Notes: generated by a model not told the origin, from the letters alone. Counted from the stretch's first letter, positions 43,665 to 52,903 are shown. The stretch: 64,000 nt of DNA from JAVBMB01 sp031552995 (GCA_031552995.1 JAVBMB010000080.1:1-64000), one strand, 5' to 3'. Numbers and translations are program-made.

Positions 43665-43849
43665 TCCGATTCCGCTTTTTGGTCATTTTGTGCCTGCGCA
43701 CGCTCTTTTTCAGCTTCGGCTTGTTTCATTTTGCCAATGCTTCCGGCAAGGCTGTCGTATATCACCGCCGTACACCTTGCGCATAAAGCTATTCCGCGGC
43801 ATTTTATCAGCTTGTTTTCTGTGCCGCACAGCATACATTTCCCTTTCAT
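43661..43849 (-). CDS. Small Cys-rich (zinc-ribbon-like) protein
   Basis: A 62-residue protein, MKGKCMLCGTENKLIKCRG onward, with CxxC at Cys5/Cys8 and CxxC at about Cys23/Cys26, then a charged Glu/Ala/Gln-rich tail. The paired CxxC spacing recalls the ClpX-type C4 zinc finger, suggesting metal binding, but no family is recognised. A strong GGGAGGTGCAAA site precedes the ATG, which supports it as a real gene. It lies between the transketolase promoter and the phage-like cassette. Confidence 0.65.
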   Translation of the reverse strand: MKGKCMLCGTENKLIKCRGIALCARCTAVIYDSLAGSIGKMKQAEAEKERAQAQNDQKAESD

Positions 43850-43990
43850 TTTGCACCTCCCGCCGTTTATTCCATGGCAAGAGCGTAAATCAGCGCCGCG
43901 GAACTGATAAAGTGAAGCCTTCAGTGCAGCGCTTAACTGTTTACTTCCGCGTCTTTGGTGTTAAATGACCGTAAAGGGAGGTGAAAACCC

Positions 43991-45235
43991 ATGATATTTA
44001 AATCGGATTCGCCGCGAATCGGCGAAAACAATCTTAGAGAAATGGTTGCTGCGTTTTTGACCTACGAGATGCCGCGCAGAAAAAGACTGTTCGACTACTA
44101 CGAGGGCGAGCAGGGGGTGAACAAGGGTCGAATTGCCGCCGGCAGGCCGAATAACACGCTGGTGGCCAACTACGCCAAATACATCACCGACGTGCACACA
44201 GGTTATTTTATGGGCCTGCCGCCGACATTTACCTTCGCCGGCAAACGGGTGAGCGAACGCGTGCTCGCCGAGCTGCGCGAGGCTTCGTTCGGCGCTAAAC
44301 TGTATGCCGCGGCGCGGGATATGAGCATATGCGGCGAAGGATATACCCTCGTTTACCTGTCACCCGCCGGCGTGCGCCTTGCGCGGCTTGACCCGCGCGG
44401 CACATTTGCCGTCACGCATGGCATTGAGGAGGAGGTAATTGCCGCGGTGCGCGCAACGCCTGGCCGCGACGGCGGCGCGCATGGTGAGCTGTACACAGCC
44501 GGATTTGTCAACAGCTGGGAGTATGACGGGCGCAATATGACCCTTTCGCCGGCGAAGGCGCTGGCGTTTGAAAAGATGCCTGTCAGCCGCTTTTGCAACA
44601 ACCTCGGCAGGCTTGGCGACTTTGAGCCGGTGACAAGCCTTATCGACGCGTATAATGTATTGCTGTCCGGCGCGATGGACGACATGCAGAGCGTTGCAAA
44701 CGCATTCCTTGCGCTGTACGGGATGCAGGGCACGACGCGCGATGACATCGACAGGGCAAACATGAGCCGTGTACTGATGCTTCCCGAGCAGGGCAAAGCG
44801 GAGTTTGTGGTGAAAAACCTGACGCCGGAGGCGATTGGTCTGCTTAAGGAGACACTTGTGACAGACATGCTGACGATTACCATGACGCCGAACCTTAACG
44901 ACGAGGCGTTTGGCACAAACAGCTCCGGCGTGGCGCTTGAATACAAGCTGTGGGGCGCAGAGCAGGCGCGCGCCGCAAAGGAGCAGGGCTTCAGCGGCGG
45001 TATGTATCACGCGATAGCGCTGTTTTTCGAGGGGCTTAACATGCTGGGCTGCAATGTCGGCGGACACTGCAATGCGCGATTTTACAAAAACCTGCCGCAA
45101 GACCTGACAAAATTGTGCGGAAACCTGAGCAGCCTTGACGGAACTATATCCTTGCGCACAAAGCTTGAACTGCTCCCGTTTATCGGAGATATCGATGCCG
45201 AGCTTGCGCGTATAAATGACGAAAAGCAGGCCTAA
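43991..45235 (+). CDS. Phage portal protein, SPP1 Gp6-like
   Basis: A 414-residue portal protein of the SPP1/Gp6 type: the N-terminal LREMVAAFLTYEMPRRKRLFDYYEG, NNTLVANYAKYITDVHTGYFMGLPP (recognisable as the common ITD..GYFMG motif), a central wing, the crown-like DDMQSVANAFLALYG and the AFGTNSSGVALEYKLWG segment. The ATG follows AAAGGGAGGTGAAAACCC. Portals form the dodecameric DNA gate of tailed phage heads and normally sit between terminase and capsid genes, but none of these is present. The frame is intact with host-like composition. It is followed by a holin and a scaffold-like protein. Confidence 0.9.
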   Translation: MIFKSDSPRIGENNLREMVAAFLTYEMPRRKRLFDYYEGEQGVNKGRIAAGRPNNTLVANYAKYITDVHTGYFMGLPPTFTFAGKRVSERVLAELREASFGAKLYAAARDMSICGEGYTLVYLSPAGVRLARLDPRGTFAVTHGIEEEVIAAVRATPGRDGGAHGELYTAGFVNSWEYDGRNMTLSPAKALAFEKMPVSRFCNNLGRLGDFEPVTSLIDAYNVLLSGAMDDMQSVANAFLALYGMQGTTRDDIDRANMSRVLMLPEQGKAEFVVKNLTPEAIGLLKETLVTDMLTITMTPNLNDEAFGTNSSGVALEYKLWGAEQARAAKEQGFSGGMYHAIALFFEGLNMLGCNVGGHCNARFYKNLPQDLTKLCGNLSSLDGTISLRTKLELLPFIGDIDAELARINDEKQA

Positions 45236-45329
45236 CGACGGTTATGGTTCCGTTTTGAATGAATTGAGCGCAGAAAGGGCTCATTTTTGTGCAGCAATAA
45301 TTATTAATTTATTGAAAGGATTATTAAGA

Positions 45330-45527
45330 ATGAAGCAAAATAGAGTAAAAAGCCCCGTTTTGTGGGGTGCCTTTGCAGGATTGATACTTCTTATAATGCA
45401 ATACTTCGGTTTTGAGGCCGAAATTGCGACAGGTTCGGAGATCGCCGGTATCATCGTGAAGCTGGTTTGCGTTGCCGCGGCCGGCTTTGGCATAGTCAAT
45501 AACCCTACGGATAAAAGCAGCTTTTAG
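45330..45527 (+). CDS. Phage-type holin (phi LC3 family-like)
   Basis: A 65-residue protein with two hydrophobic helices (about 10-24 and 36-54) and a C-terminal GIVNNPTDKSSF, which matches the NPT-containing end of Gram-positive phage holins. The ATG has GAAAGGA nine bases upstream. Holins form membrane lesions timed for lysis. A holin between portal and scaffold genes is not the usual phage order, and no endolysin is nearby. Confidence 0.75.
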   Translation: MKQNRVKSPVLWGAFAGLILLIMQYFGFEAEIATGSEIAGIIVKLVCVAAAGFGIVNNPTDKSSF

Positions 45528-45541
45528 CAGGAGGAAATTAT

Positions 45542-45883
45542 ATGGAGGAGCTTAACAGACAGTCCGATACACAAAACCCGGAGGATGAGCTTGATATCGG
45601 GCGGCTGACAAGCGAGCTTGGCGAGCTGCGCGAGGAGAAAAGGCTGAGGCATCTGACAGACTACGCGCGCGAAGCGCTGCGCAGCCGCGGGCTTGAGGCG
45701 GGTTTTGCCATGTTCCTGACCGGTACGGACGAAAAAAAGACCGGGCGTAATATTGCGGAGTTTGAAAAATACTACACTGCGGCGCTTGCTACCGAAATTG
45801 CCAAACGCTTCGCAAAAGAGCCGCCTGCCGACTTCCCTCCCCCCAGTGAGCGCCGCGTAAGACGCGGTGTACGCACGGTGTGA
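45542..45883 (+). CDS. Scaffold-like protein (DUF4355 type)
   Basis: A 113-residue acidic, helical protein: MEELNRQSDTQNPEDELDIG, a coiled-coil-like LTSELGELREEKRLRHLTDYA (about 20-40), then ALRSRGLEAGFAMFL and the NIAEFEKYYTAALATEIAKRF helix. This arrangement resembles capsid-assembly scaffolding proteins of phages that have SPP1-type portals, although it is shorter. ATG after CAGGAGGAAATTAT, 14 bases after the holin stop. It needs a capsid protein to act as a scaffold, and none is present. Confidence 0.6.
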   Translation: MEELNRQSDTQNPEDELDIGRLTSELGELREEKRLRHLTDYAREALRSRGLEAGFAMFLTGTDEKKTGRNIAEFEKYYTAALATEIAKRFAKEPPADFPPPSERRVRRGVRTV

Positions 45884-45980
45884 CGAGGCAGGGGCAGACC
45901 GGCGAACCGCGGCAACGCTTAGACAGGCAATTCGCACGCGCCGCGTGAGGCGCTGTCCGACATGCCAAGGCAGAACATAA

Positions 45981-46023
45981 ACAATAGCACACCGCCGCAT
46001 GGTATGCGGCGGTGTGCTATTGT
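45981..46023. terminator. Long perfect hairpin, convergent terminator
   Basis: A perfect 20-bp stem (45981-46000 with 46004-46023) with a 3-base loop lies between the scaffold gene and the LTA-synthase-like gene. T-rich bases on either side are limited, so it is a terminator by position. It could also mark the edge of the phage-like insert. Confidence 0.65.
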
Positions 46024-46077
46024 AATAATTCACTACCCGGAAAAATCTTTCTTTTTTGTATCTTTGTGCTATGTGTG

Positions 46078-48300
46078 TCATTCAACGGGCGAAAAACTGT
46101 CCATGCTATTATAATCGCCGAACAGCACCCTGTAATAGTCTCGGTCAAGTATTTTTGCAGAATAGGTAAACTTGCTGTTTATCACGGCTGACCAGTATTT
46201 CCTGTAGCCGTCAGGCAGCTCGACACCCTCGTTGGCAGTCAGCTCGCCGGTGACGGTGTTATACCGCGCGTCCCGCGTGATGAAGCTGCGGTTTGAGAAT
46301 ATTATCAGCGGCTCGACGTCGCTGAATATATCCCTGCCCATAAGCAGGCGGGAATCAAACGGCAGGCCGAGAAGGTTCGAGACCGTCGGCAGTATGTCAA
46401 GGCTGGAGGCCGGCTCGTCGACGACCTCATGCGGTGTTCCGGCTTTATAGATAATAAGCTGATTGCGATACAGCTCGAAATCGGGGTCGACCTCATGCCC
46501 GGCGATTTCGTTGAAGCTTTCCATGTCAAGCCCGTAAGGATAATGGTCGGCGCTGATGACAATCACAGTATTCTCAAGAGCGCCGGCCTGCTCCAGCCGT
46601 TCCAGCAGCAGCGTCATCGCCTTTTCCAGCTCGTAGTTGCACGCCAAATACGCCCTTACCTGCTCGGAATACGGCAGGTCGGCGACGATTTCCCGGTTGC
46701 GGTATGACATATTGTTGCCCGTAAAGCTGTAGTTCAGGTGGCCCGATACCGTCATATAATACGCATGGAACGGCTGGCTGTTCATGTATTCATCCGTCGT
46801 GATGTCAATCATCTCGAGGTCGGATTCCGGCCAGCTCTCGGTCATATCAAGCCCCAGGCCGACCGCCTTGAAGTCGTACCCCATGTTAGGGTGCGACAGA
46901 TTGCGCTTGTAGTATGTGTTCGAGTGGTCGTGATAAGCGTAAGCCGAATACCCCAGCCGCGGCAGCTGGCGGCCGAGTACGAACGGAAGCAGGTTTTCGT
47001 ATGATTTATAAAAGCTCCACACACCGGACTTCGGTATCAACCCTTGCGCCGCCACATACTCGCCGTCACTGGTGCTTACGCTCCATATCGGGGTGTAGAA
47101 GTTTGTGAACTCAAGCCCCTCGGTCGCCATTTTATACAGCGTAGGCGTGCGCTCTTTGTCCACAACATAGTGCGAAAACCCTTCGGCAACTATGAATATG
47201 ACATTGCAGTCTTTAAACAGCCCTGTCTTGTCGTTTGTCATCGTCGGCGCCTGCTCAGAAAAATACCTGTGCATCTCAAGCAGTTCGTCATCGGTCTCGT
47301 TTGCTATCAGCGCGTCAAAGTCTATGTTCAGGATATTCGGCCTGTAGACAACCTCTTCATGCGGGACCGTCGGCTCTACCGCGCCCGGGCGGGTGTCCTC
47401 CTCGCCCTCTTCGCCGCGCTTTGGCGCATGCGGTACCTCGGGCGGCGCTGGCGGGATACTCTCCAACACCTCGCTGGCGGCCTCCGGCACGAAGCCTGTC
47501 ACCGTGCGCATTATGTCCAGCTTAAGCGTTGTATCTACACCCAGTCTGTTCATGGAGAATATAACGTCGGACGAGTTGTAATACATGTCGTAAGGCGTGA
47601 ACTGTTCGGTACCGAATATCGGCAAGGCCAGCAGGCACAGGCAATAGCTCAGCGCCGCGCCGGCCAAATACCTCGATGCCTTTTTTATCCGGCGGCGTTC
47701 GAATGATATCAAACGCTTTGACCAGAATATCGCGACAATTGCCGGAAGCAGAAGCAACAGAAGCGACGGAATGTTGTTGCCCATCGCGTTGAAGATATCC
47801 TTATAAAAACTGAACGCCTGACCGCCGTGCAGCACGGAGTAAACGATAAAATATGTGCCGAAAATATATTCGTATATGACATGCGCACAGCAGACGATTG
47901 ACGAGATCGTAAACACCCCAGCCGTTATGACATAGTTGGCCCTTCTGCCAAACATCTGCGTTATGGCGTTAAGCGCAAAGGCGGACGGTATCGCAAACCC
48001 CAATATTACAAACAGCCCCGGGCCAAAAAAGTCACGCTGCGTAAGCGCGCGGAACACGACCTCACCATACGCCGAGAGGAGATAAAAGAACATGAGCCGC
48101 GGCAAACCGGCAGCAGGTTTTACAGCCGGACGGACGGCTGCCTGCGCGGCAACCGTGGGGGCGGTTTTTTGAGCGGGTGTCTTAACAGGCGCAGACCCGG
48201 CTGCGCCCTTTGATTCCCCGGCCGTTTGCGCGGCGTTATTTGCTGTGCTGCGCCGGTTTATCTTCCGATTATTATGTTTTTTTCTCTTTTTACCTGACAT
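46078..48300 (-). CDS. LTA synthase-like membrane sulfatase/phosphatase
   Basis: A 740-residue protein: a Lys/Arg-rich start (MSGKKRKKHNNRKINRR), an Ala/Pro-rich stretch to about 70, about five membrane helices (about 75-260), a Pro-rich linker, and an extracytoplasmic alkaline-phosphatase-superfamily domain. It has NVIFIVAEGFSHYV (metal-binding Glu), the nucleophile region STSDGEYVAAQG, and SADHYPYG. The family makes polyglycerol-phosphate lipoteichoic acid or related polymers, but substrate specificity cannot be told from sequence. The ATG at 48300 follows GAGAGAAAA; the longer frame lacks a site. It is 35 bases after the metallophosphoesterase. Confidence 0.85.
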   Translation of the reverse strand: MSGKKRKKHNNRKINRRSTANNAAQTAGESKGAAGSAPVKTPAQKTAPTVAAQAAVRPAVKPAAGLPRLMFFYLLSAYGEVVFRALTQRDFFGPGLFVILGFAIPSAFALNAITQMFGRRANYVITAGVFTISSIVCCAHVIYEYIFGTYFIVYSVLHGGQAFSFYKDIFNAMGNNIPSLLLLLLPAIVAIFWSKRLISFERRRIKKASRYLAGAALSYCLCLLALPIFGTEQFTPYDMYYNSSDVIFSMNRLGVDTTLKLDIMRTVTGFVPEAASEVLESIPPAPPEVPHAPKRGEEGEEDTRPGAVEPTVPHEEVVYRPNILNIDFDALIANETDDELLEMHRYFSEQAPTMTNDKTGLFKDCNVIFIVAEGFSHYVVDKERTPTLYKMATEGLEFTNFYTPIWSVSTSDGEYVAAQGLIPKSGVWSFYKSYENLLPFVLGRQLPRLGYSAYAYHDHSNTYYKRNLSHPNMGYDFKAVGLGLDMTESWPESDLEMIDITTDEYMNSQPFHAYYMTVSGHLNYSFTGNNMSYRNREIVADLPYSEQVRAYLACNYELEKAMTLLLERLEQAGALENTVIVISADHYPYGLDMESFNEIAGHEVDPDFELYRNQLIIYKAGTPHEVVDEPASSLDILPTVSNLLGLPFDSRLLMGRDIFSDVEPLIIFSNRSFITRDARYNTVTGELTANEGVELPDGYRKYWSAVINSKFTYSAKILDRDYYRVLFGDYNSMDSFSPVE

Positions 48301-48335
48301 TTTTCTCTCTTTCAAACCGGAAATGTTAGACGCGG

Positions 48336-49415
48336 TTATGATATAACAATTTCTACATATTCGCTGCGGCTTCCCGTTCGTATGGGTGCGCCCCACGCGC
48401 CGTAACCCGAGCTGACTATTACATTAAAATCGCCAAACGTGCGCATGCCGTAGTTTATTTTGTTCACAAGCCCGGATATCACCCCGAACGGGAAAAGCTG
48501 CGCGGCATGCGTGTGCCCCGAAAGCTGTAGGTCGATATTGCCCTCGCTCTGCGCCTCGATATACGCCGCCGGGCGGTGGTCGAGTACGATGACGGGGAGC
48601 GATGTATCTATCCCCTGTGTAAGCTGCGCAACCGGCAGGCGCGTGATGTCTCCGGCGTGGCCCGCGTCGGCGCGGCCGATAAGGTAAAAAGCATCGTTTA
48701 TCAGAACCGCTTCATCCTGAAGCAGCGTGACGCCGTTTTCACGCATCAGCGCCTGCTCCTCCCGCGGGATGACGCTGTCGTGATTGCCGCTGACAAAATA
48801 TACGCCGTACCTCGCCTTGAAACCTCCCATTGCCTCAATAGCCAGAATGCGCAGCTGACTTGACGTGCCCTCCTCGAAAATGTCGCCGCACAGGCATATT
48901 ATATCCGGCTCTATGCTGTTTACGTTTTTAATCATCGCGTCGAGGTCGTTCTGCCTGACCGCCGTGCCCAGGTGTACATCGGATATCATAGCGATGCGCA
49001 GGCCGGGGTTGGGCTTTGCAAGCGTGATCTCGTATGACTTCAGCACCGGCGTCACGGCGCATGAGACGGCGAAAACCGTGATAATGATGCTTATTATCAG
49101 CGGAGTAAGACCGCCCTGCCAAACAAGCCCGAACAACCTATCCCCACTGCCGATGAGGCGCAGCAGAAGCTTAACAATGTCACCTGCGGCGTAAAGCATC
49201 ACCGAGTAGAGCACCGCACAAATCAACGGGCTGCGTGTGACAAACACGGCAATAACCGCTATGATAAATATCAGCCAGAATGCCGGCTTGACGACTTTGT
49301 ATTTGAAATGCGTCAGTACCCCCTGCACGCGGATTCCTAAATAAAAGCATATCGCGCCGAGCACCACAAGCGCCAGCACCATAAAGACGATAAACACAGG
49401 CCTGATGGTTCCCAC
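48336..49415 (-). CDS. Membrane-anchored metallophosphoesterase (YkuE/YaeI-like)
   Basis: About 359 residues. The N-terminus has four hydrophobic segments (up to about 150), followed by a calcineurin-like phosphoesterase domain with ISDVHLG, CGDIFEE, SGNHDSV and SGHTHAAQLFP. The start is uncertain: a GTG at 49463 opens the frame but lies at the predicted transcription start, so a downstream GTG (49415 or 49397) or ATG (49382) is more likely. It precedes the LTA-synthase-like gene by 35 bases, suggesting one envelope operon. The substrate is unknown. Confidence 0.8.
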   Translation of the reverse strand: MGTIRPVFIVFMVLALVVLGAICFYLGIRVQGVLTHFKYKVVKPAFWLIFIIAVIAVFVTRSPLICAVLYSVMLYAAGDIVKLLLRLIGSGDRLFGLVWQGGLTPLIISIIITVFAVSCAVTPVLKSYEITLAKPNPGLRIAMISDVHLGTAVRQNDLDAMIKNVNSIEPDIICLCGDIFEEGTSSQLRILAIEAMGGFKARYGVYFVSGNHDSVIPREEQALMRENGVTLLQDEAVLINDAFYLIGRADAGHAGDITRLPVAQLTQGIDTSLPVIVLDHRPAAYIEAQSEGNIDLQLSGHTHAAQLFPFGVISGLVNKINYGMRTFGDFNVIVSSGYGAWGAPIRTGSRSEYVEIVIS

Positions 49416-49468
49416 CCCCGGGACGATTTTTGCAGAATAAATGCCTGATATCTTTAATATCACTAATA

Positions 49469-49497
49469 ATTATATACTTTCAGTCGAAAAATGTAAA
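49469..49497 (-). promoter_or_regulatory. Sigma-A promoter for the metallophosphoesterase operon
   Basis: Minus-strand TTTACA (49492-49497) and perfect TATAAT (49469-49474) with a 17-base spacer. The predicted transcription start (about 49462) falls at the first GTG of the reading frame, so translation must start further in. Confidence 0.7.
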
Positions 49498-49540
49498 TAG
49501 CCTGGGATGCGCCGGCAGTACAATCCGCGGCACGCACAAC

Positions 49541-49577
49541 CAAAAAATGGCGCCACCGCGGTGGCGCCTTTTTTTTA
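49541..49577. terminator. Terminator of kbl-tdh (bidirectional)
   Basis: A 20-base perfect palindrome (49549-49568) with T8 on the plus side and ATTTTTTG on the minus side, about 50 bases after the kbl stop. Confidence 0.85.
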
Positions 49578-49618
49578 ATCTAATGCGCGCCTGCCGGACA
49601 CATCAACATCAAGCCGGC

Positions 49619-50800
49619 TTAAATCCCCATCTCGCTCTTAACCTCGCCAAAGCATTTGACGGCGAAATCAAGGTCCTGCCTGCTGTGGCCGGCTGAGACT
49701 TGCGTGCGGATGCGCGCCTTGCCCATCGGCACGACAGGGTATGAGAAGCCTATGACATATACGCCCTTGTCAAGCATGCGCTTTGCGAACTCTGAGGCGA
49801 CTTTGGCGTCGTACAGCATGACGGGAACTATAGGGTGCGTACTGTGCGGCACATCAAATCCGAGCTTGCCAAGCTGCTCGCGGAAGTATTTTGTATTCTC
49901 ATGCACTTTGTCGCGCAGCGCGGTCGACTCCTCAAGAAGGTCGATGACCTTTATCGAAGCGGCGCAGATTGCCGGCGCGACGGTGTTGGAAAACAGATAC
50001 GGCCTGCTGCGCTGGCGAAGCAAATCGACAACCTGCTGCCTTGCCGCTGTATAACCTCCGCTGGCGCCGCCAAGCGCCTTGCCAAGCGTGCCGGTTATGA
50101 TATCAACCCTGCCCATGACTCCGCAATGCTCGTGTGTTCCTTTTCCGTGTTCCCCCATAAATCCGACGGCGTGGCTGTCGTCTACCATCACAAGCGCGCC
50201 GTACTCGTCGGCAAGGTCGCAGATGGCGCTGAGGTTGGCGATAAAGCCGTCCATCGAGAACACCCCGTCCGTCGCTATAAGCTTGATACGGCAGTCCTTT
50301 GCCTCCTCAAGCCTGGCGCGCAGCTCGGCCATGTCGTTGTTCTTGTAGCGCAGGCGCTTTGCCTTGCACAGGCGCACGCCATCGATAATAGACGCGTGGT
50401 TCAGCTCGTCTGATATAACGGCATCCTGCTCGCCAAGCAGTGTTTCAAACAGGCCTCCGTTGGCGTCGAAGCACGATGTGTACAGTATGCAGTCATCCAT
50501 GCCGAGGAATGACGCCATGCGGCGTTCAAGCTCCTTGTGTATCCCCTGTGTGCCGCAGATGAAGCGGACGGACGACAGGCCGTAGCCCCAGCTGTCATAG
50601 CTGGCTTTTGCGGCGTCAATAATGCGTTTGTCGTTGGCGAGCCCGAGGTAATTGTTGGCGCACATATTCAGCACGCCGTCTTTTTTTGTGGTGTCTATGC
50701 GGGCGCGCTGCTCGGTGGTGATAATGCGTTCTTCCTTAAATGTCCCCGCTTCTTTTATGCTTTCAATCTCGTCGGCAAACAGCTTAAGCGCTTCCTTCAT
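49619..50800 (-). CDS. kbl: 2-amino-3-ketobutyrate CoA ligase (glycine C-acetyltransferase)
   Basis: A 393-residue PLP enzyme of the alpha-oxoamine synthase family: [12 protein letters not shown] near residue 50, [15 protein letters not shown], the PLP lysine in [15 protein letters not shown], and [13 protein letters not shown] near the end. It cleaves 2-amino-3-ketobutyrate with CoA to glycine and acetyl-CoA. The ATG at 50800 follows AAGGGAGTGTTTGAA; the frame could extend three codons to a GTG without a better site. It follows tdh by 27 bases, completing threonine degradation. Confidence 0.95.
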   Translation of the reverse strand: MKEALKLFADEIESIKEAGTFKEERIITTEQRARIDTTKKDGVLNMCANNYLGLANDKRIIDAAKASYDSWGYGLSSVRFICGTQGIHKELERRMASFLGMDDCILYTSCFDANGGLFETLLGEQDAVISDELNHASIIDGVRLCKAKRLRYKNNDMAELRARLEEAKDCRIKLIATDGVFSMDGFIANLSAICDLADEYGALVMVDDSHAVGFMGEHGKGTHEHCGVMGRVDIITGTLGKALGGASGGYTAARQQVVDLLRQRSRPYLFSNTVAPAICAASIKVIDLLEESTALRDKVHENTKYFREQLGKLGFDVPHSTHPIVPVMLYDAKVASEFAKRMLDKGVYVIGFSYPVVPMGKARIRTQVSAGHSRQDLDFAVKCFGEVKSEMGI

Positions 50801-50827
50801 TTCAAACACTCCCTTATATACGGCGTT

Positions 50828-51868
50828 TTATTTCGTCCAGTCGAGCACAACCTTGCCGCTGTTGCCGCTGTTCATCGCGGCAAAACCCTTTTCAAACTCG
50901 GTGTAGTGGAAGCGGTGCGTCACAAGCGGGCTCAGGTCCAGCCCGCCCTGAATCATCGCGCCCATCTTGTACCATGTGTCCATTTTGCGGCCGTATATGC
51001 CCTGAAGCGTCAGCCCCTTGAATATGACGTCGTTCCAGTCGATGACCGTGTTCGGCCCGGCAATGCCCAGCAGCGCCACCTTGCCGCCGTTGCGCATCGT
51101 CTTAAGCATTTGGTTCAACGCCGTGCCATTGCCTGACATTTCAAGGCCGACATCGAATCCCTCGACAAGACCCTGCTCGCGCATGACGGCTTCGAGATCG
51201 TCAGTCTTGACGTTGACACAGGCGTCCGCGCCAAGCTTTTTTGCAAGCTCAAGACGGTAGTCGTTGACATCGGTAACTATTATGCGGCGCGCGCCGTTGT
51301 GACGGCAGATGGCCACGGCCATCATGCCAATCGGCCCCATGCCTGTTATCAGCACATCCTCGCCGACAACGTCAAATGTAAGCGCCGTGTGCGTCGCGTT
51401 GCCGTAAGCGTCAAAGAATGATACGATGTCCTCCGGCAGACTTTCGTCTATGGGGATGACATTGAACTCGGGAATACAGACATACTCGGCGTACGCGCCG
51501 TCACGGTTGACACCGACGCCTTTTGTAAACTTGCACCACTGCTCGTTGCCGGCGCGGCAGTTGCGGCAGTGCCCGCAGACGAGATGACCCTCTCCACTGA
51601 CACGCTGTCCAACCTTGAAGGACTTGACATTTTCGCCGACAGCGGCGACCTCGCCGACATATTCGTGCCCGACAATCATCGGCGGCACAACGTTCTTCTG
51701 GCTCCACGCGTCCCAATTATATATGTGAACGTCGGTACCGCATATAGCCGTCTTGTGGATTTTGATAAGCACTTCATCGCCGGTTGGAACCGGAACGGGA
51801 ACCTGCTTGAGTACGAGGCCGGGGCCGGCCGACGGTTTTACAAGCGCATCCATCATCTTTTTAACCAT
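50828..51868 (-). CDS. tdh: L-threonine 3-dehydrogenase
   Basis: A 346-residue zinc-dependent medium-chain dehydrogenase. It has the catalytic zinc region CGTDVHIYNWDAW (about 38-51) and GHEYVGEV, the structural zinc cysteines in GHLVCGHCRNCRAGNEQWC, and the NAD motif GMGPIGMMA. These match bacterial Tdh, which oxidises threonine to 2-amino-3-ketobutyrate. It starts at an ATG after AAAGGAGTATACA. The product is passed to Kbl, next in the operon. Confidence 0.95.
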   Translation of the reverse strand: MVKKMMDALVKPSAGPGLVLKQVPVPVPTGDEVLIKIHKTAICGTDVHIYNWDAWSQKNVVPPMIVGHEYVGEVAAVGENVKSFKVGQRVSGEGHLVCGHCRNCRAGNEQWCKFTKGVGVNRDGAYAEYVCIPEFNVIPIDESLPEDIVSFFDAYGNATHTALTFDVVGEDVLITGMGPIGMMAVAICRHNGARRIIVTDVNDYRLELAKKLGADACVNVKTDDLEAVMREQGLVEGFDVGLEMSGNGTALNQMLKTMRNGGKVALLGIAGPNTVIDWNDVIFKGLTLQGIYGRKMDTWYKMGAMIQGGLDLSPLVTHRFHYTEFEKGFAAMNSGNSGKVVLDWTK

Positions 51869-52239
51869 TGTATACTCCTTTACACCGCGCGCCGCTGACG
51901 GCGTTTTGCCGGCGGCCGTTTTATTTTTTAACCCATTCGAGCCCGTTTGCTGTTTAAACTGTTTTTGTGCCTTTAGTTAAATATTATCACATTTTTGTGG
52001 AAAATCAATCTCAATCGAGCATTTTTTCGGCATTTTTGCCTTAAATACAGGTGAAAATGTTAGATTATTTGTTAGAATAGTGCAGGAAGTGTGCTTTTAC
52101 AGTGGACAGCATTTGTGAAGCTAACCCCTTTGCGGCGAGGCGCTGTCCGCCGTGAGTGGACGTTTATTTTTCTGCACGACAAGCATATTGCACTTGCGGC
52201 GCTTTTGTGCTAACTTTGGGTAACGGGAGGAGGGTATTT
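51869..52239. other. Divergent intergenic region between tdh and trmL
   Basis: 371 bases without a gene. It includes the tdh promoter (listed separately), a TAGAAT-like -10 near 52072 that could serve trmL, and AT-rich sequence around 51960-52060. No RNA gene or repeat was recognised. Confidence 0.5.
51981..52008 (-). promoter_or_regulatory. Sigma-A promoter for tdh-kbl
   Basis: Minus-strand TTGATT (52003-52008) and TAATAT (51981-51986) are 16 bases apart, about 110 bases before the tdh start. Confidence 0.5.
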
Positions 52240-52719
52240 ATGCTGAATATTGTGCTGCTGGAGCCTGAGATACCTCAGAATACCGGCAACATTTCGCGCA
52301 CATGCGCCGCGACCGGCACACGGCTTCATCTGATCGAGCCGCTGGGGTTCGAGATAAGCGACAGGTACCTGAAACGCGCCGGGCTGGATTATTGGAAATA
52401 CCTTGACCTGACTGTGTACCCCGGCCTTGACTCGTTTTATAAGGCCAACCCCGGCGCGGCACCGTATATGGCCAGCACAAAGGCAAAGAACAGGTATACC
52501 GACATCCGCTATAAGGACGGCGACTGGCTGATGTTCGGCCGCGAGACACGCGGACTGCCCGAAGACATGCTGAACGACGCGCCTTGCCGCGCGATACGCA
52601 TCCCGATGCTGAGCGAGACGCGGAGCCTCAACCTGTCGAACTCGGTGGCGATCGTTTTGTATGAGTCGCTGCGACAGCTTGGCTTCCCCGCGCCGGGTGG
52701 TGATGGGGTGCTGAAATGA
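52240..52719 (+). CDS. trmL: tRNA (cytidine/uridine-34-2'-O)-methyltransferase
   Basis: A 159-residue SPOUT methyltransferase, MLNIVLLEPEIPQNTGNISR at the start, with LIEPLGFEISDRYLKRAGLDY, FGRETRGLPEDML and MLSETRSLNLSNSVAIVLYE, close to TrmL throughout. It 2'-O-methylates the wobble base of leucine tRNAs. ATG after CGGGAGGAGGGTATTT; the upstream extension has no site. It is monocistronic, before pgk. Confidence 0.94.
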   Translation: MLNIVLLEPEIPQNTGNISRTCAATGTRLHLIEPLGFEISDRYLKRAGLDYWKYLDLTVYPGLDSFYKANPGAAPYMASTKAKNRYTDIRYKDGDWLMFGRETRGLPEDMLNDAPCRAIRIPMLSETRSLNLSNSVAIVLYESLRQLGFPAPGGDGVLK

Positions 52720-52797
52720 CGGTTTGAATCTGGAACATAACAAAAATTATATTTGTTTTAACGATAAGCAAAAAATGCCGGTATTATGCTTTTTTGG

Positions 52798-52826
52798 TTG
52801 ATATGGCGAAGCTAATGATATATAAT
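52798..52826 (+). promoter_or_regulatory. Sigma-A promoter for the glycolytic operon
   Basis: TTGATA (52798-52803) and perfect TATAAT (52821-52826) with a 17-base spacer, about 78 bases before the pgk start. Confidence 0.75.
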
Positions 52827-52903
52827 TATAAAAGTTTTTATACACCGGCCACAACAAGCGGCCGGCCGGGCAAAAAAATGATGTTTAGGATATGGTGATC
52901 ATT

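Noticed and set aside
51935..51960. tRNA T-arm-like ATTCGAGCC
   Set aside because: No acceptor stem, anticodon arm or CCA could be built around it.
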